Counted from the stretch's first letter, positions 31,601 through 45,205 are shown. The stretch: DNA of 64,000 nucleotides from Rhipidocladum racemiflorum (GCA_036346355.1 CM070570.1:124001-188000); one strand, 5' to 3'. Notes: generated by a model not told the origin, from the letters alone. Program-made: numbers and translations.

Positions 31601-31807
31601 TTTTAGGAAAAAAAAAAACATAGCAAATTATATACAACATGGTTTAGGATTTATGAAAGGGTTTAGCTAGTTAATTTATGCTCCAATTTAAGAATGTGTG
31701 CATGTGCACTCCTAGTCTACTTCAACTTAATTAATTTTTGTTAGTTACTTTAAATCATGCATAGTCTACTTCAATACTTAACACTAATTGTTATATGCGT
31801 AGCGTAG

Positions 31808-32050
31808 ATGGACCGAAGCTGGATGTACACTGAGAACCGTATGAGTGCTGAGCACATTAATGTCGTCTATGCTTTTAGAAGAGATGCCGAGGAGAATATG
31901 TTTAATAAAAGGGTGTAATTTATGTCTTGTGCTTGCATTGACTGTGAGAATCTAAGAATGTTTCAAAACTCAGCGTATATCCAAGTACACTTGATTCTAA
32001 GGTTTTCAAAAGAGGGTATACATGTTTGACCAGCCACGATGAAGAGCAGA
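31808..32050 (+). pseudogene. CACTA (En/Spm) transposase-associated domain fragment
   Basis: From 31808 the frame reads MDRSWMYTENRMSAEH, then CACIDCEN and VHLILRFSKEGIHV. This matches the N-terminal domain that precedes TNP2-type CACTA transposases: MDRSWMY start, paired cysteines, HL...G motif. The frame is broken by a TAA near 31917 and a TGA near 32028. The catalytic transposase is absent, and after about 32085 the sequence switches to gypsy-type coding sequence. Confidence 0.65.
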
Positions 32051-32084
32051 TTTTACATGTCGGGGATTGGATAGTTTCCATAAT

Positions 32085-32843
32085 TACCATAATACCCCGG
32101 CAGTCAATTCGTCCAGACCATGCGTACTCTTGGAGGACATTCCCGAGGATGACCCACGGGCATCAGGTCTGGTTGCTCCGACCGCCCGGCCGGTACGAGC
32201 TCGATGTTCGGCTTCGGCTGTCCAAGCGCGGGGCCCGAGCATACTTGCTCGGCCAGAGTCAACTTTGCTCAGTCTTAGCTCATTCGCAAGGTGGTCTGAG
32301 CTACCACTCACCTTCTCCAAGGATGATTGTCCCCTTTGAATGACCAAGCCCCAGAGGCTCCCGATGGTCATGAGTCCCACCATCAGTAACACTGTAGTAG
32401 GTTGGGTACTCGTCGACTGTGGGAGCTCTTTGGATCTCATATCCGCTAGGGTCCTGGATGAGATGCAAATCCCTAGGTCTAAGATCAAAAGCATAGTAGT
32501 CCCTTTTTACGGGATAGTACCGGGCATCTCGACAAGGCCACTTGGACAGATCGTTCTGCCTGTGACGTTTGGAGGTCCGAGCAACTTCCGGACCGAGCTG
32601 ATCACCTTCGAGGTGGTCGACCTTGAATCGGCCGACAATGCCATCCTCGGCAGGCCAGCCATCGCCAAGTTCATGGCCGCCACTCACCACGGGTATCAGT
32701 GTCTAAAGATCCTTGGTCCTGGTGGCGTGATCACCGTGAAAGGAAACCAGAAAGCAGCCTTGAACTGCGACGAAAGGGCGTTAGACATATTCGGGCGGCC
32801 CGACCAAGAGCAGAAGAATTTCCGGCCAAATATTGCCTTCTAG
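32085..32843 (+). pseudogene. Gypsy (Ty3-type) retrotransposon gag-protease fragment
   Basis: The open frame at 32340-32843 shows a retropepsin-like aspartic protease core: VLVDCGSSLDLI holds the catalytic Asp (residue 26 from the ATG at 32340), followed by LGQIVLPVTFGG, ELITFEVVD and the ILGRPAIAKF loop. The stretch before it (ARWSELPLTFSKDDCPL, near 32290-32337) is the usual preceding segment but lies in another frame and meets a stop at 32340, so the coding sequence is frameshifted. No reverse transcriptase, RNase H or integrase follows. This is a decayed fragment. Confidence 0.75.
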
Positions 32844-33656
32844 CCTGGGGGAGAGACCAAGGTGGTTCCATTGAGCGATGCGGATCCGGCCAAGGTCATA
32901 CATTTATATATATGCATGACTTTAATCTTCACATCAACTTGTTGCGAAATATGCTACAACTGCATTGGAACAGGTCTATTTGAATAGAATTCAAGGATAA
33001 CTCTATTCCTTCTTACTGTGTGAGGTCATAAAGCCAAAAGACGAGTGTCCCTCCGCCTAACCTAATGATTTATGAATTTATGAATTGTAGTGGCGTATAT
33101 GTACTTATGCATTCAATTGGTTAATATATTTGAGTTGATTTCTGAAATGGATGCGTTGTGGTGTAATCTGAGTTGAATTATGAAATGGATGTAATTTATA
33201 ATATGCTTGTGATGTAATATGTAATCTGCTTGTTTCAAATGGTATAGCTAACATTTCTTAAGGCTGGCCAATAAACATAAAAAGCTTCAGCAATAAAAAA
33301 TAATATCACAGATGATTCCTTATAAAAAATTGTCTTTGATAGGTGTTTCTTAAACAGTTCAGAAAACCGTCTGAGGTTGGGTGGAGGCACCCACCGAGTG
33401 ATGTGGCACATTGGATAAAAAATGGGGCAGCGCTTGACACATGGTTGAATATTCATTTGTTGTTGGCAGGCGTGGTCGGCCTCATGGGATGACCGATGAC
33501 CCAAGTATCCCTCGAGACCACCGAATGAACCGTGCTTGCTTGCATTTGCGATTGCTCTTGTTACGGATTGTCGTCCACGTGATTTCAGTTGAGTCGACGG
33601 ATTGATGATCCATACGTCGCAATTTGCATTTGCATTTGCATTTGCATGCCGCCGCC

Positions 33657-33703
<47 letters not shown>

Positions 33704-34179
33704 CTCCGTTTCGTAAGAGGTAGTAATTAAGAACATGTGCAGCCGCACATGCTTTGAACATGTACTAATTTCGTGCTCTTCTACTAATGGATGGGAATTC
33801 TCAGCCACGAGTTTGGAAATTCTTGGCCCTCCGTCTCTGTCGGCTGCTATGCTTCAGCTTCAGCTTTCAGCTGCTCTGCCTCTGCTTTCTCCACACACCT
33901 GGACTGACTGCAAATTTGGATCCCCTCTCTTTCACATGTTTTTTGTGACTGCCGTGCCGGTATCTGAATTCACGTGGAAAACAATACTCTCTTTTTTTCC
34001 TTCTGGAAATGATCCTTTGGTTTACAGAGGGTTAGAGTGCATAAATACCCAACCTTTACACTGTAGTAGACACCGAGAGAGCAATCTGTTGTCGTCAATA
34101 AACATGCCGGCACTTTTGGATGCACAGCTATAACACGAACGAAGACTTTATAATATTACTTCAAATACATAGTAGTACT
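32844..34179. other. Intergenic region with a (CT)n tract
   Basis: No gene was recognised. A (CT)n microsatellite occupies 33658-33701, with a short run of TTTGCA repeats just before it (33621-33645). The rest is AT-rich sequence, probably flank of the decayed transposons. Confidence 0.5.
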
Positions 34180-34187
34180 ATCAAATA

Positions 34188-34772
34188 TAGTGCTGGGAGA
34201 ATGGGCCGGGCGGTTGGTGCACGAGCACGACAGCAGGCCCAAAGCCCGACCGACGAATAGCGGATGGGCCGTGCCGGCCGACCCGACACCGTGCCGTCTG
34301 CGTGCCTCAAAAGCGGGCACGCCCGTGCCGCCGCCGACGATCTGGCCGTCGTGCTTGGCGGCCGACGAAAAAAATGGCGGTCCATTCTTCTAACACTAGC
34401 TAGCTCTTGGGCGGCATGCACATATGGTGAATCATACCTATTGTTGATTAGTGGAGTACTAGCAAGTGCTAGAGTATAATAATGAGTGTAGCACTAAACA
34501 GCTAGCACTAATTATCTGCTTGATGGGACAAAAGGAAGGTAGAACCCTAAAAGAGAAGGAATTTTTTGATCTCAATTGGCCGTCTGCGTGCTTGGCACGG
34601 CCCGATCGAGGCACGACGTGCTTACGGCGAGGCGGGCCTAGGATTGTGCACATCGGGCCGGCCGACGCAAGACGCGTACAAAACAATGGGCCGTGTCGGC
34701 CCGATGCATTTAGGCCCGAGGCACGACGGGCTTGGGCCGTGCCGGCACGGCACGGCCCAACTCCCAGCACTA
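34188..34772. mobile_element. Non-autonomous hAT element
   Basis: Perfect 12-bp terminal inverted repeats, TAGTGCTGGGAG and CTCCCAGCACTA, are flanked on both sides by the 8-bp duplication ATCAAATA (34180-34187 and 34773-34780), diagnostic of hAT insertion. The subterminal regions are GC-rich, with GGGCCG and CGTGCCG words in inverted orientation. The AT-rich centre (34390-34560) carries no transposase and could itself be a later insertion. It lies about 310 bases beyond the PEX14 stop codon. Confidence 0.9.
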
Positions 34773-35082
34773 ATCAAATATAATATATAGTTCACAAAAT
34801 CATATTATCAATTCCACCGATATAACTAGTATTGAAGTAGGTATGACCAGTATCGAGGCCGATACAGTATATAGAGTTACTCTGTACCACCAGTTTAGGT
34901 GCCAAAATAGTACATGCTGGTATTTTTTTATCCACAAAATTAAGTGAAATACACAGATAACAGTCTCAATTCCCTTTTCCGTACACGCGTAGTAGTTCAT
35001 TACTGGCACTGGCAGTGTACACGGTCGCAACAAACAGCAAATCATATCTGTTTGCCTCAAAAGGAGAAGTGGTCCAAAAATT

Positions 35083-38000
35083 TCACAGAAAAGAAGCTTC
35101 CGGTCGTTCTTCAATCGTACTGCTGCCTGAGTTGGCCATGGTACCACCGCCACTCGGTAGCTCAGATGCTCCCAAGGCACCGCCGTCCATCTGCTCATTC
35201 ACGGACTCCGACGATCCCCGAACATCACCTGACTGCGGTAGCTGCCTTGGGATGGTCCTTGGCTGCCGTATGGCGGCCGCAGCCTCCGGCATGATGACAC
35301 CCGGTGGTTGTGGGGGGACCCAGCGCCGGTGGAATGGACTCTCCTCTGCAACAGCTGCTGGAGCACCAATGGCATTGCCACCGTGGTGATATGGAGAACC
35401 GTAATAGGTATCCCGTGTACCAAGGTTCGATCTGTCACTGCTCATCTGGGGCTGGAATCCGTACTCAGGCCTCTGCATCCGCTGCTGCAAGTACAAAACA
35501 TCAAATCTAAGCATAATTTTCACCTGTGCTCGGCTTGCAGAACTGAGTGTTGTCAGATGCCCCCCTCGCCGCCGGGAGGTCATGGTTGAGGCCAATTTGC
35601 TTTACACTCAGCTAGCTATCGTGTAAACATGTGTTTCTCTTTTTCCATCTAATTGATCAGGCAGAACTCCTGCCTTTACGTTCCAAAAATAAAGGGAGCA
35701 TAATTCTAGCACCGCTACACTGTTTTAGCTATGTTGGACAGGTTGATGCATGCCACCCAACACTAATATGCTACAAGCCTGCAAGGGTGCTGTCTAGCCT
35801 ACCTCGACATAAGATCTCGAAAATGATCCAGATGTTGGTTCTGCAGGTAACGGCGTGAACGAATGCCTCCCTGTTCAAAGATAACCCAGGAGTGAAGAAG
35901 TAAGCATATGAGTTGAGGAGGTAAAATACAGAGAAGGTTTGTCTTCTTCTGGTGGTGGTGGTGGCTGCAGCGGAGTTGACTGCCCAACACAGTTCCTTAC
36001 CTGAGTCAAAATCACTGTTTGGTGATCTGGTGTACACATTAGTTTGCTACAGGTAGAAACAATGAGTAAGATATAAGAAAATACTGTAAAGCTTGAGATT
36101 ATTGGCATCAAGGATGAATAACTGAATACAAGTCATACCTGGGAAGCACTCCACGAATTGTTACTTGGCCCTATTCAGACAAGATAACAGCAATGTGGTG
36201 AGACTCGTTGCTAAGCTGAAGCCTACAATCTAGTACTTTATATGCAGATGGTTCAGAACAGCGGGGGCTTGGGGTGAGAATTATTACACCATAATTTACA
36301 GAATGAAGTGCCCTAAGTAACCAACTTAAGGAAACCAGTACGATGAATAAATTTTGATTCTAACCATTCCATGGTGCATGTTGGACATGCTCTTCCAATC
36401 GATTGTATTCCGAAAACTGATTCTCCCTTGTATGATTTAAGGACTCGCTCAAGGATTTAAACACTTCTGCTTGCGAATCAAATGCCTGTGTCAACTTTAA
36501 AAGTATCTTCTGATCTGTTGACAAGAGAGAATCATTAAGATAACCAAATTCAAATGATATTGGCCATTGTACTGCTAAACTGTCTAAGAAACATTTTGAA
36601 ACCTTCATCCTTTGAAGCAAGCAATTCTTGGTTTGTTTTAGCAAAAGCAGAAACGGCCGACGCAGAAGCTTTCATAGCTTCTCTAATTTCTTCATAAAGC
36701 CTGGATTTAAGTTCATTGCCCGCACTTTCATCTCCTTCAGCAACGACTCTACGGGTCCAAGATTTGAGCCTAGGAAGAAACAATTTCTGTGCAAAATATA
36801 CACGCAAACAAAGTTAATCTCTCAAGTACTGTGCTAAAATTATGACAATTCGCAGAAAACACCAGATATACCTTGAGGATGACAGCAGCACTAGCCCCAA
36901 ATCCAAGAAAAATACCTACACCAAGGAGTGTATGGAACCAGCTAAACTGTGGCTGTGCGTGTGGGATGATATGACCAGCGGTAACAGAGCCGGTTACTGC
37001 TGGCGGTGATTGAACTGCTGTGTTAGGTTGCACCCCAGCAGATTGATTTGGGTTGCTTGCTGGAAGCAAAGAAAACAAGATAGCTTTTTAGTGTTTAAGC
37101 TAACAAACACAGTAGATTTCTCATTCTGTGGTAAGATTTTCAGTACAAACTTTGAAGCCTGGGTGTGAACTGTCATATAAATAAAATATCCTCTGCAGCT
37201 CAATATACAAATAAAATAGCATCGTATTATTGTTTATTTGAAATTAGTAGCAACAGAGATATATGAGAAATAAGATATATTCCAAATTTCCAATCGAGGA
37301 AATGACAAACAGTAGAAGTATCTTCATCAAGCAAAGATTGCTTATGATTTCTTCACTCGTATTATTTGTTCTCAAGTTATCCTAGCAATGTTTCAAAAGC
37401 AAAACCTATGTCTGGACTCGATGCTATACCTAGAGCTTCCTTGTTTGCATCAGATGATAAATAGACAATGAGCAAGTTCAATCAAATTAATAAAAATACT
37501 GGATGTTGTGTTCAAGGTAACCAACAATAGTGCACTGATGATTAGTCTGAACATAATAGGGAGATCCAATCAATGAGAAAAGACCGTATCTTAGTAACAC
37601 AGCGATACCATTGTAACCGCACTACTTCACTGGCTCTAAATGTTCACCATGTAGGTAGATAAACTACCTTGCTTTGAACCAACAGCTGCAGCATCTGTAG
37701 TGTTTGGCTGTGGGTCCTGTCAGACATTAAGTAAGCTACTTAAGTAACTCTTCATTCTCTTATCATTGATATAAAGTGATAATCATCCACGTAGAGGTAC
37801 AGGAGAATAAATAAAATCTTACAGGAACCCGACAAAAGGCCTCGTCGATCTCTTCCTTGGTGAGGCCTTTCTTTTCCAGGAAAGAGCGCCTGTAATATAC
37901 TGGAGAACCCTTCACTTTTGGATGTGCAAGAAACTTGACAGCATTCTGTATGTAATCCTCACGCATTGGCTGTGGAGCTTGGAGTACGAGATTATCCGAG

Positions 38001-38657
38001 GATCCGCTTCCACCAGAACCATCTGTAGCATTAGGAGAAAAAGAATACGCAGTTTCGTTTTCAGAACAGTGGAAGTGTGGCCAAAATGAAGAGCTAACAA
38101 GAGAACAATTCAAACATTCAGAATTGCTAATGCCTCCATAAGAGTGGTTCTATTTTCACAGAGTTGCTTCGAAACTTGAAAAGGGAATTTAAGTCCCTTT
38201 TTGCACCCTTGCAATCAGTTTGTAGCTTTACATCAAAATCTGCCTCAAAATTGTTCCTTGCCAACGGAGGCCAGAAACCCATGCGCCAAATCAAATGTGA
38301 GGCACCAGTCCAGTCCTCCACTGACGAGTAAAATAGCCAGCTCTGCTCACTAGAATTTCGCAGTAGCTAGACGCATCAATTTGACGAATTAGAGGCTCTT
38401 ACCAGAGGGCAACCGCAGGCAGTACCGAGCAGCAGACACAACAAACGCTGGGCTCTAATTCCCAAAGAATCCCCAAGAAAGTAAACCCAACCCAAGTGTT
38501 ACTTGATCAGCTTCAGGCCAAGAAAATCGTCTAGGAATTGGAGGGGAAGCCACCGAGATTTGGAGTCGATGAGAGGTGCGGCGGCGGTATCCCAACAAAT
38601 CAACGGGGAAAGGAGAATCTGACCTTGCGGCGAGGGACTGGGAGATTGCGCCGCCAT
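35083..38657 (-). CDS. PEX14: Peroxin 14, peroxisomal membrane docking protein (frame disturbed near 3' end)
   Basis: PEX14 docks the cargo receptors PEX5 and PEX7 at the peroxisomal membrane. Clear minus-strand exons in one frame are 38624-38657, 37823-38022, 37668-37716, 36872-37059, 36603-36786, 36365-36514, 36139-36170 and one starting at 36046; the last exon is 35083-35484. The N-terminal receptor-binding domain reads MREDYIQNAVKFLAHPKVKG, then YRRSFLEKKGLTKEEIDEAF. A hydrophobic segment, FHTLLGVGIFLGFGASAAVI, lies near residues 133-156, followed by a coiled-coil-like region. From 36046 the frame reads QTNVYTRSPNSDFDSG and then loses the expected Pro-rich PPPPPEEDKPSL segment, which lies in another frame (35930-35975). 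Exons between 35500 and 36000 are unresolved. Confidence 0.85.
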
Positions 38658-40991
38658 CGGAGAAGTTCGCGGCCAGACACAATCCACGACGGCAAGAATA
38701 AGAATGATAATAATAATAATAATAATAAGAGAGGTGCTCTCTTCAGCCCTCCGTCTCGAGGAACGAGAGTTTTCAGAATTTGACACACTTTAAAATTCGC
38801 ATTTGATTTCTGACTCACACTTACCATCATACACACAGACGGCCCCATATGTCATCCAAATAAGTTCGAAAGCGCCGCGAATTGAGCCACAATGCAAATT
38901 ACACCTCGAGGAACCACAGATATTATATTATACACACGTCATCGATGCACTTGTAGCATTTTCTCTTGAGCTTCTCCTTTTTATTTCCCTGCATTCTGGT
39001 TGGCTGGCTTCTCTAGAAAAATAATAATCGATGCACTTTGGATTCACAGCAGAGCAAATCTGCAGCCATGGATGCCTGCCAGTGCTGCGAATGTGCTGAC
39101 GTTTGCTTCGGGCTCTCAAGGATGCCTACATATACTGCCTTGTAAATTTGGTACAATTTCTTGCAATATCTGGTTGGTATATTCGGTTGTCAAAGTGGAA
39201 CTTACAGGTGTAAAAATACTACTCCAGTTTCTCCCTTATCTTATCTCACTTCCTTGTCGTCTCTGCGACTGATAGACCTAACAAACTTACATGCAGCCAC
39301 GCATGCGTCCGAGCTGGAGTTGTCGTCCATCTCCATCTCCATCTCCATCTCCGGCCGTGCATATCTCCCGACCGATCGACCATGCCCAGCGCGTAGCCCA
39401 AGCCCTCGTAGCCCAGTGGCGGAGACAAGGGGCCCTGGCCCCATCATTGCAGCTAACCTGCAACACATATACTACTAAAGTACTAAATACCAATGGCTCC
39501 GTTGAGTAGTTAACCAAGTTGTTACACATCCTACGCATGCACTAGGCTCTCCTTGATTAAAATTTCTCCTCACATATACACATATAATTGTCGATTTGGA
39601 TATAGATGCAGTTAAACTTTTGAAACTTTAACTATCAATACAGTTTTAAATTAGATACATAAAAATCGTATGGGTACATTTGTCTCGAAAAACATTTTCA
39701 TAGTATTGTAATTTTATTGGGCTTCATAAATATATTACAATATAAATTAGTGGTCTAAGCTGTACTTTAGAAACCGTGTCGATGTTCAAAACGATAACTA
39801 TTTATAACTGAAGAGAATAATAAATACCAGTACGCAAATAACATAGGCATGGATTGATAGATGCGATCATGCTCAGTCTCAGGCTCGACCTTCGATTGTT
39901 ACCTTACTCCTTCCATTCATTTTTATAAGGCATTTTTTGAATATTCTTCTTTACAAATATCAAGCTTGTATGTAGATTTAATGAGGCCTTTTCTTCTATA
40001 CCCTTATTTATTATCTCTCAAGCATATGCATTTGTTCATTACCACCCATACAAAGTATATCTTTCATCTTCCAATACAATTAATTGAGGGCATATAAGTC
40101 ATTTTCTCTTATATCTTTCTCAATTTCAACTCAACCGTGCAAAGTCAAAATACGCATTATAAAAATAAACGAAGGAAGTACTAGTTTAGTGTCTTAATTC
40201 CTTAGATCTACGTCCAATCACTTAATTAGATCCCTTCAGCTTAACAAGTAGTCTCATTGCTCCATATATAGTTTACTATGATTTGCCAAATAAATTGGTG
40301 TTTGAGATAGATATACCTGTCGGTATAAATTCGAGAGCTAGTTCATGTTCAATATTGCTGTGCCTTGATTTGGACGGTCTTCTTTTAAATCCTTTCACAT
40401 TGAGAATTCGAGAGCTAGTTCATGCAAAATATCGTGCCTTGATTTGGACCGTCTTCTTTTAAATCCTTCTCATATATATTGGGACTCCTTTCGTGTTTTG
40501 TTGATACTTTGGAGGAGAGAAGCTTCTGTTTTCGAGCCAGCTAGCCCCTTTTTGCATCGAATTCAGATAGCTTTCTTTAACTCCATGTTTCAATCCAGAT
40601 CAAGCTCACGCATTTGTCTTGCTTCAGATCAACATGGCACTCGTTCAAAACAAACATTGCTGCTATGACAAGAACCGAACGCAAGAGGCAGACACACAAG
40701 TCAGGAAGAGCACAATTATATATTACAATTACATAGGCTCATTCATGGTTCCATCACTCAAAGCAAATGACATCGATAGATAATCAACAAACAACTGCTT
40801 GTCATCTTACACAAACTAAAGGCATCAATGATGGTAATCACAAACCAAAAAAAAAAAAAAAAAAACTAAATCATAGCAAGCCTTAATGCCGCATAATAGA
40901 GGGCCGGCGCATAGAGAAGGAAGAAACTCAAAATAAAGTGCATACTATTATACACGGCGAAGACGGGCAAGGGCCATCCAATCCACCGCCA
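38658..40991. other. Intergenic region between PEX14 and the kinase gene
   Basis: The part next to 38657 should be the PEX14 5' UTR and promoter. A short (AAT)n run lies at 38707-38729 and a (CATCTC)n run at 39329-39352. A unit of about 75 bp with ATTCGAGAGCTAGTTCATG and CCTTGATTTGGAC is tandemly duplicated at roughly 40327-40470. No gene recognised. Confidence 0.5.
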
Positions 40992-43900
40992 TCATACTTT
41001 GAGAGATGCAGATCGTCGGATGGTTATGCAGCGAGGAAAGCACCGGAGAAGGCTCTGCTGGTGCGGCTGATGGGGGTGGTGGTGCACCGGAGGCGGTATG
41101 TATGACAAGATCGACGGGTCATCGTCGAGAGCTTCTTTGTAGCTTTCAATGATCGCAACAATGTCGTCAAACTGAGGCCTTTTGTCCGGGTTGGTCGCCC
41201 AGCACTGAGTTATCAGATGGCTTATTGCCACAGGGCACGAAGGAGGCAGTGGTGGCCTAGCATTCTGCATAAAAAAGTAATTAGTTACAAGAGACCAATA
41301 AATGAACGTCAGCAGCAAGTAGAACTAGAAAAGCCAAGGACTTTCAGACTTTGGTATGTGAAGTATGTGCGTGGTACTTGACAGACAATATGTTCCTTGT
41401 ACAATAATACAATGTGTGGTAAAGTACCATATTTTCAGCATGTCAAATATTATTGATAGATTAGCAGAGTGTTTCCATTATCGAAGTGGAGATAATGTGC
41501 TTTATGCTTTCTTCAAGCAGAAAATAATGCCAGATGGCTGAAGCAATCCTACTCCTGTATGGTAAGAAACTGAGTTACTCTCAAGTCTGGAAGTGAGAAA
41601 CTAGCATCAACTTCTCATAAAACTTAAAGAATACCCAAACCCATGTTAGCAACTTATTAGCATCACCCCCTCATTTTTTTAACTGTTGTCCATCTATTCG
41701 AAGCTTTTCCATGCATACATCAACGCATATGCACATAAATATTTGTGAGAGGTCAAGAACCATACCTTCAGGGCAACAGCTACGGCAGCCTGCTCAGGAG
41801 TCATATCACTGAATGGAACCAAAGCAGTCAAAATCTCCCACAAGACAATTCCAAAGCTGTACACATCAACTTTTCTAGTATGATTTTTCTCTTTGATCAT
41901 TTCCGGAGCCATCCACCTGTATGTTCCTGTAAACCCCTTACCGCTTCCACACTGCGATTCTAAGCACGAAATCCCGAAATCTGCCACTTTGACTGACATA
42001 TCTTCCCCGAGAAGTATATTTTCTGACTTCAGGTCTCTATGAAGTATACCTTGAGAGTGCAGGTAGCTCATTCCACGAGCAATATCTAAAGCTAATTTAA
42101 GCACTAACTCAATGGGAACTGAGTAAGGCTCTTGCTGGTGTAGATATTTCCTAAGGGAACCCCCTGCCATGTACTCAGTGATGATACAGAATACTGGTGG
42201 TTTCTTACACGCTGCAACGAACTGCAAAAGCAAGAGGTTAGATCACATTCCATATCGAATAGAGACTTCACGAAATGAGTTGATCTGACTAAGTAGTTAT
42301 AAGCATTTATTTCTTTTTAAATCCAACATGGAACATGAATAACATTGTTTAGGACCATTTTTACTGACACATGTTTATAACACACCACGCAAATTTGGTT
42401 TACAAGAGGGCATAATATGAGAATGTCTAAAGTTAGCCTTGTGTAAATGTGCGTAGCAAAAAAAGTCTCAATTAAGGTCTTAACACTCCAACCTTCTTGT
42501 ATTAAAGCACTACAAAGCGTTTCCAATTACACACATCAGATAATTGGACCAAATGCTTATAACTTTCTCCTGAAATATGTTATTCAGAATGTAATTGAAA
42601 TTTTACATTGATCAGAAATGACTTATCTGAATAATTAAATTAGACAAATGTTACGGTGCATTATACAGATTGTATATAATGTGTAGCATAAATCAAATCT
42701 AACCGTTGATTTGTTGAAGGTACTTCTACTACTATACTACCGATGGAAGTATAAATAAGTACTACCTAATATGATCCATTGGATCTAAAAGAATGAACGG
42801 TCCATATCGAATTTAGTGTACCGTAAAAGAGCTCTTAAATTAAGCGTATATATATATCAGTGCAAAGACCTATGCAGCAACATATTTGACCTGGACAGCA
42901 AGGCACTACTACTTTTAAGGATGCAACATAGGAAAATAGTGCAACACTAATAAATAATGTTCCTGATATCACATGCAGGCTCAAAAGCTAACGTAACAAT
43001 GTATTTTCATGATAGATTCACTGAGAGAAGTTTCTTGTAGAGCTTTGCCAGCTATTGCAAAACATGGACGTGCAGCTTGCATAATAGCACTTGTTTTCTC
43101 TAGCTTAACTTCAGTTGATTCAGTAAAGCTGAGCAACCTTTTTTCCATGTGTCTTGTGGGCTCAAGTGAGCCAGGTAGGCACTTAGTAAAGTGAAAAATC
43201 AGACTGATGTTTATCTGTACACGGAACTATCGCTCTCTGAGTCGATTATTTTTCTTTAATTTTTTATAGGATTCACTTTTCTCTGCATATGAAGGCAGTT
43301 AAGATTGGATGTCATACATGGTCCACCAGCCCTCTTTAATTAGGAATAGCATCTTTTCCATAACTTCTCAACCAAATATCTAATTTTATCGCCTATGGTG
43401 CTGTAGATGACATGCATTCATCAAGCATAGGATAACAACCTAAATACAACCATTGGCTTATGACTCTCTTTACCCAACTTCACAATGAAGCCCATTGGCT
43501 TATGACTCTCTTTACCCAACTTCACAATGAAGCCAATTCATATCCTTCCGAAACAAAAGTGCTCTGGACAGTGACTGAAGTAATCAAATAATCTAAACAC
43601 TTACTAGCCTTTTGCAATACTCTTGTCCAAAATATTCAGATTTGACACCATCACCTTCATCAAAGGAAACATAGGGACTGATTTTTTTCTTCTAAACTAC
43701 ATTTAGTGAACAGCTAAAATCACTATTCACAATGTACAGCCGTGTTCGATTCCAGTCTAAAGCGCATGCTCACCTCCAATAAAAACGGGTACACACACGT
43801 GCACGTTCAGTGGGACAGCGTACCCACGCTCTGGAGGCCATGGAGCATCCAAAAATTTCTTTAGCATGTGTATAGGACGCGTATGCGCGTGGGGCGTGAG

Positions 43901-45205
43901 TTGTGTGCGTCCTTGTACCCCTAAAAAACATTCAGGATCTAACTAACATCACTTGGCAAAAGTACAAAGTGCTAGTACCAACTAAAAGCGCTCCTCCACT
44001 TTATGGATGGAAAGGGTGAGAACAACAATGAAGGAGGATAATAAAGTCAGGACAGAACAGTCCTGTCTAAACAGTTGCTTCATCAGAATATATAAATGTC
44101 CCGGATTTCGCTATCTCTGCTATGTTCACTCCCTCTTCCTTAGGTTATAGTGTAAAGAAGCATGAATCATCTCACTCCAGACTTATCTTCTCTTTGGTCC
44201 CATTCTTTCCTCCAATCCAACAAAGCGTAAAGTTTCAACCTTTCATGTGAAGATCGGTTAGCCTAACAAATCCTAGAGCCTACCGCACACATGAGCACTA
44301 ATAGAAGGCCAATTCAAGCAAATAATAATACAACGACTCATCTCGTACATCCAAAACCAAGAACCCAACAGAATACATATACTAAACTCTTTCTTTCTTC
44401 TTCTTTTCTTTTTGCAAATTTCACTTTCTACGGTACGTTTAACATGAACATGACCCTATGCATGCAAGAACTAGGTTGGGAAACAGATCATCTAGACAAA
44501 AACACAGACGTGCTGTCTATCCACTAACGGATCGAAAAATGAATAGTCGGGACCGGGATGCATCACAGACAAGAAATTTATTTCGACTGGACTGGACGAA
44601 CTGCACAAACATCTGTTCCGTGCCTTAGATACAGTCCCCAGATTCACAAGTGTGGCCAATTATTCATCGCACAGAGTTAGTTGTGATCCAGAGAAATGCT
44701 AAGATGGCTATCTCATATTTTCGCACACCAGCATCGGAGCAAATTTATGTAATCCGTAACAAGAGCAATTGCGGGGTACAAGTAAAATTAAACAAAAAAG
44801 GGGGGGCGGGCGGTAAAAATGGGTTTGTACCGAGACGATGCTGGGGTGACGGAGGCGGAGGAGGAGGGCGACCTCGGAGGCGAACTGGCGCTCGAGCTCG
44901 GCGGCGAGGGCGGCGTCCTCCTCGGGCTGGCTGACCATCTTGATGGCCACCTCGCGGCCGCCGTACCTGCCGGAGTAGACGCGGCTGTGCCTGCCCGACG
45001 CGAACTTGCTCCGAATCTCCAGTTTGGACAGGTCGGCGCTCCACAACTCCTCGTCGCCGCCCCGGATCTTGGCGCCCGGCGGAGCCACCAGGTACTTGGA
45101 CCAAGACACCGCCTTCTTGTATTCCCCCAGCGACAGCCGCCGCTCCAGCCTCTTCCCCTGCCCACCATTACCGCCGCCCTGCTTGAAGCATTGCAGGCTC
45201 TTCAT
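40992..45205 (-). CDS. HT1-like Raf-type serine/threonine protein kinase
   Basis: A soluble protein kinase of the plant Raf-like MAPKKK group, related to Arabidopsis HT1, a regulator of stomatal response to carbon dioxide; this copy's own role is inferred. Three minus-strand exons join in frame: 44831-45205, 41766-42221 and 40992-41264, giving 367 residues. The N-terminus has the family phrase RRLSLGEYKKAVSWSKYL. The kinase domain shows the glycine loop FASGRHSRVY (68-77), ATP-binding Lys89 in VAIKMV, catalytic loop HRDLKSEN (186-193), DFG (206-208) and APE (230-232). All are intact, so it should be active. The start MKSLQCFKQ matches relatives; an upstream in-frame ATG at 45286 would add 27 residues. 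Intron 1 is 2.6 kb. Confidence 0.93.
43451..43534. repeat. 42-bp tandem duplication in the kinase gene intron 1
   Basis: The unit CATTGGCTTATGACTCTCTT... occurs twice in a row with essentially no difference. It lies in the 2.6-kb first intron and has no evident function. Confidence 0.85.

Noticed and set aside
35980..36001. A 21-base intron in PEX14 between TCAG and GGGCAG
   Set aside because: It has GT and AG ends, but plant introns of that length are not spliced, and it would not restore the expected frame.
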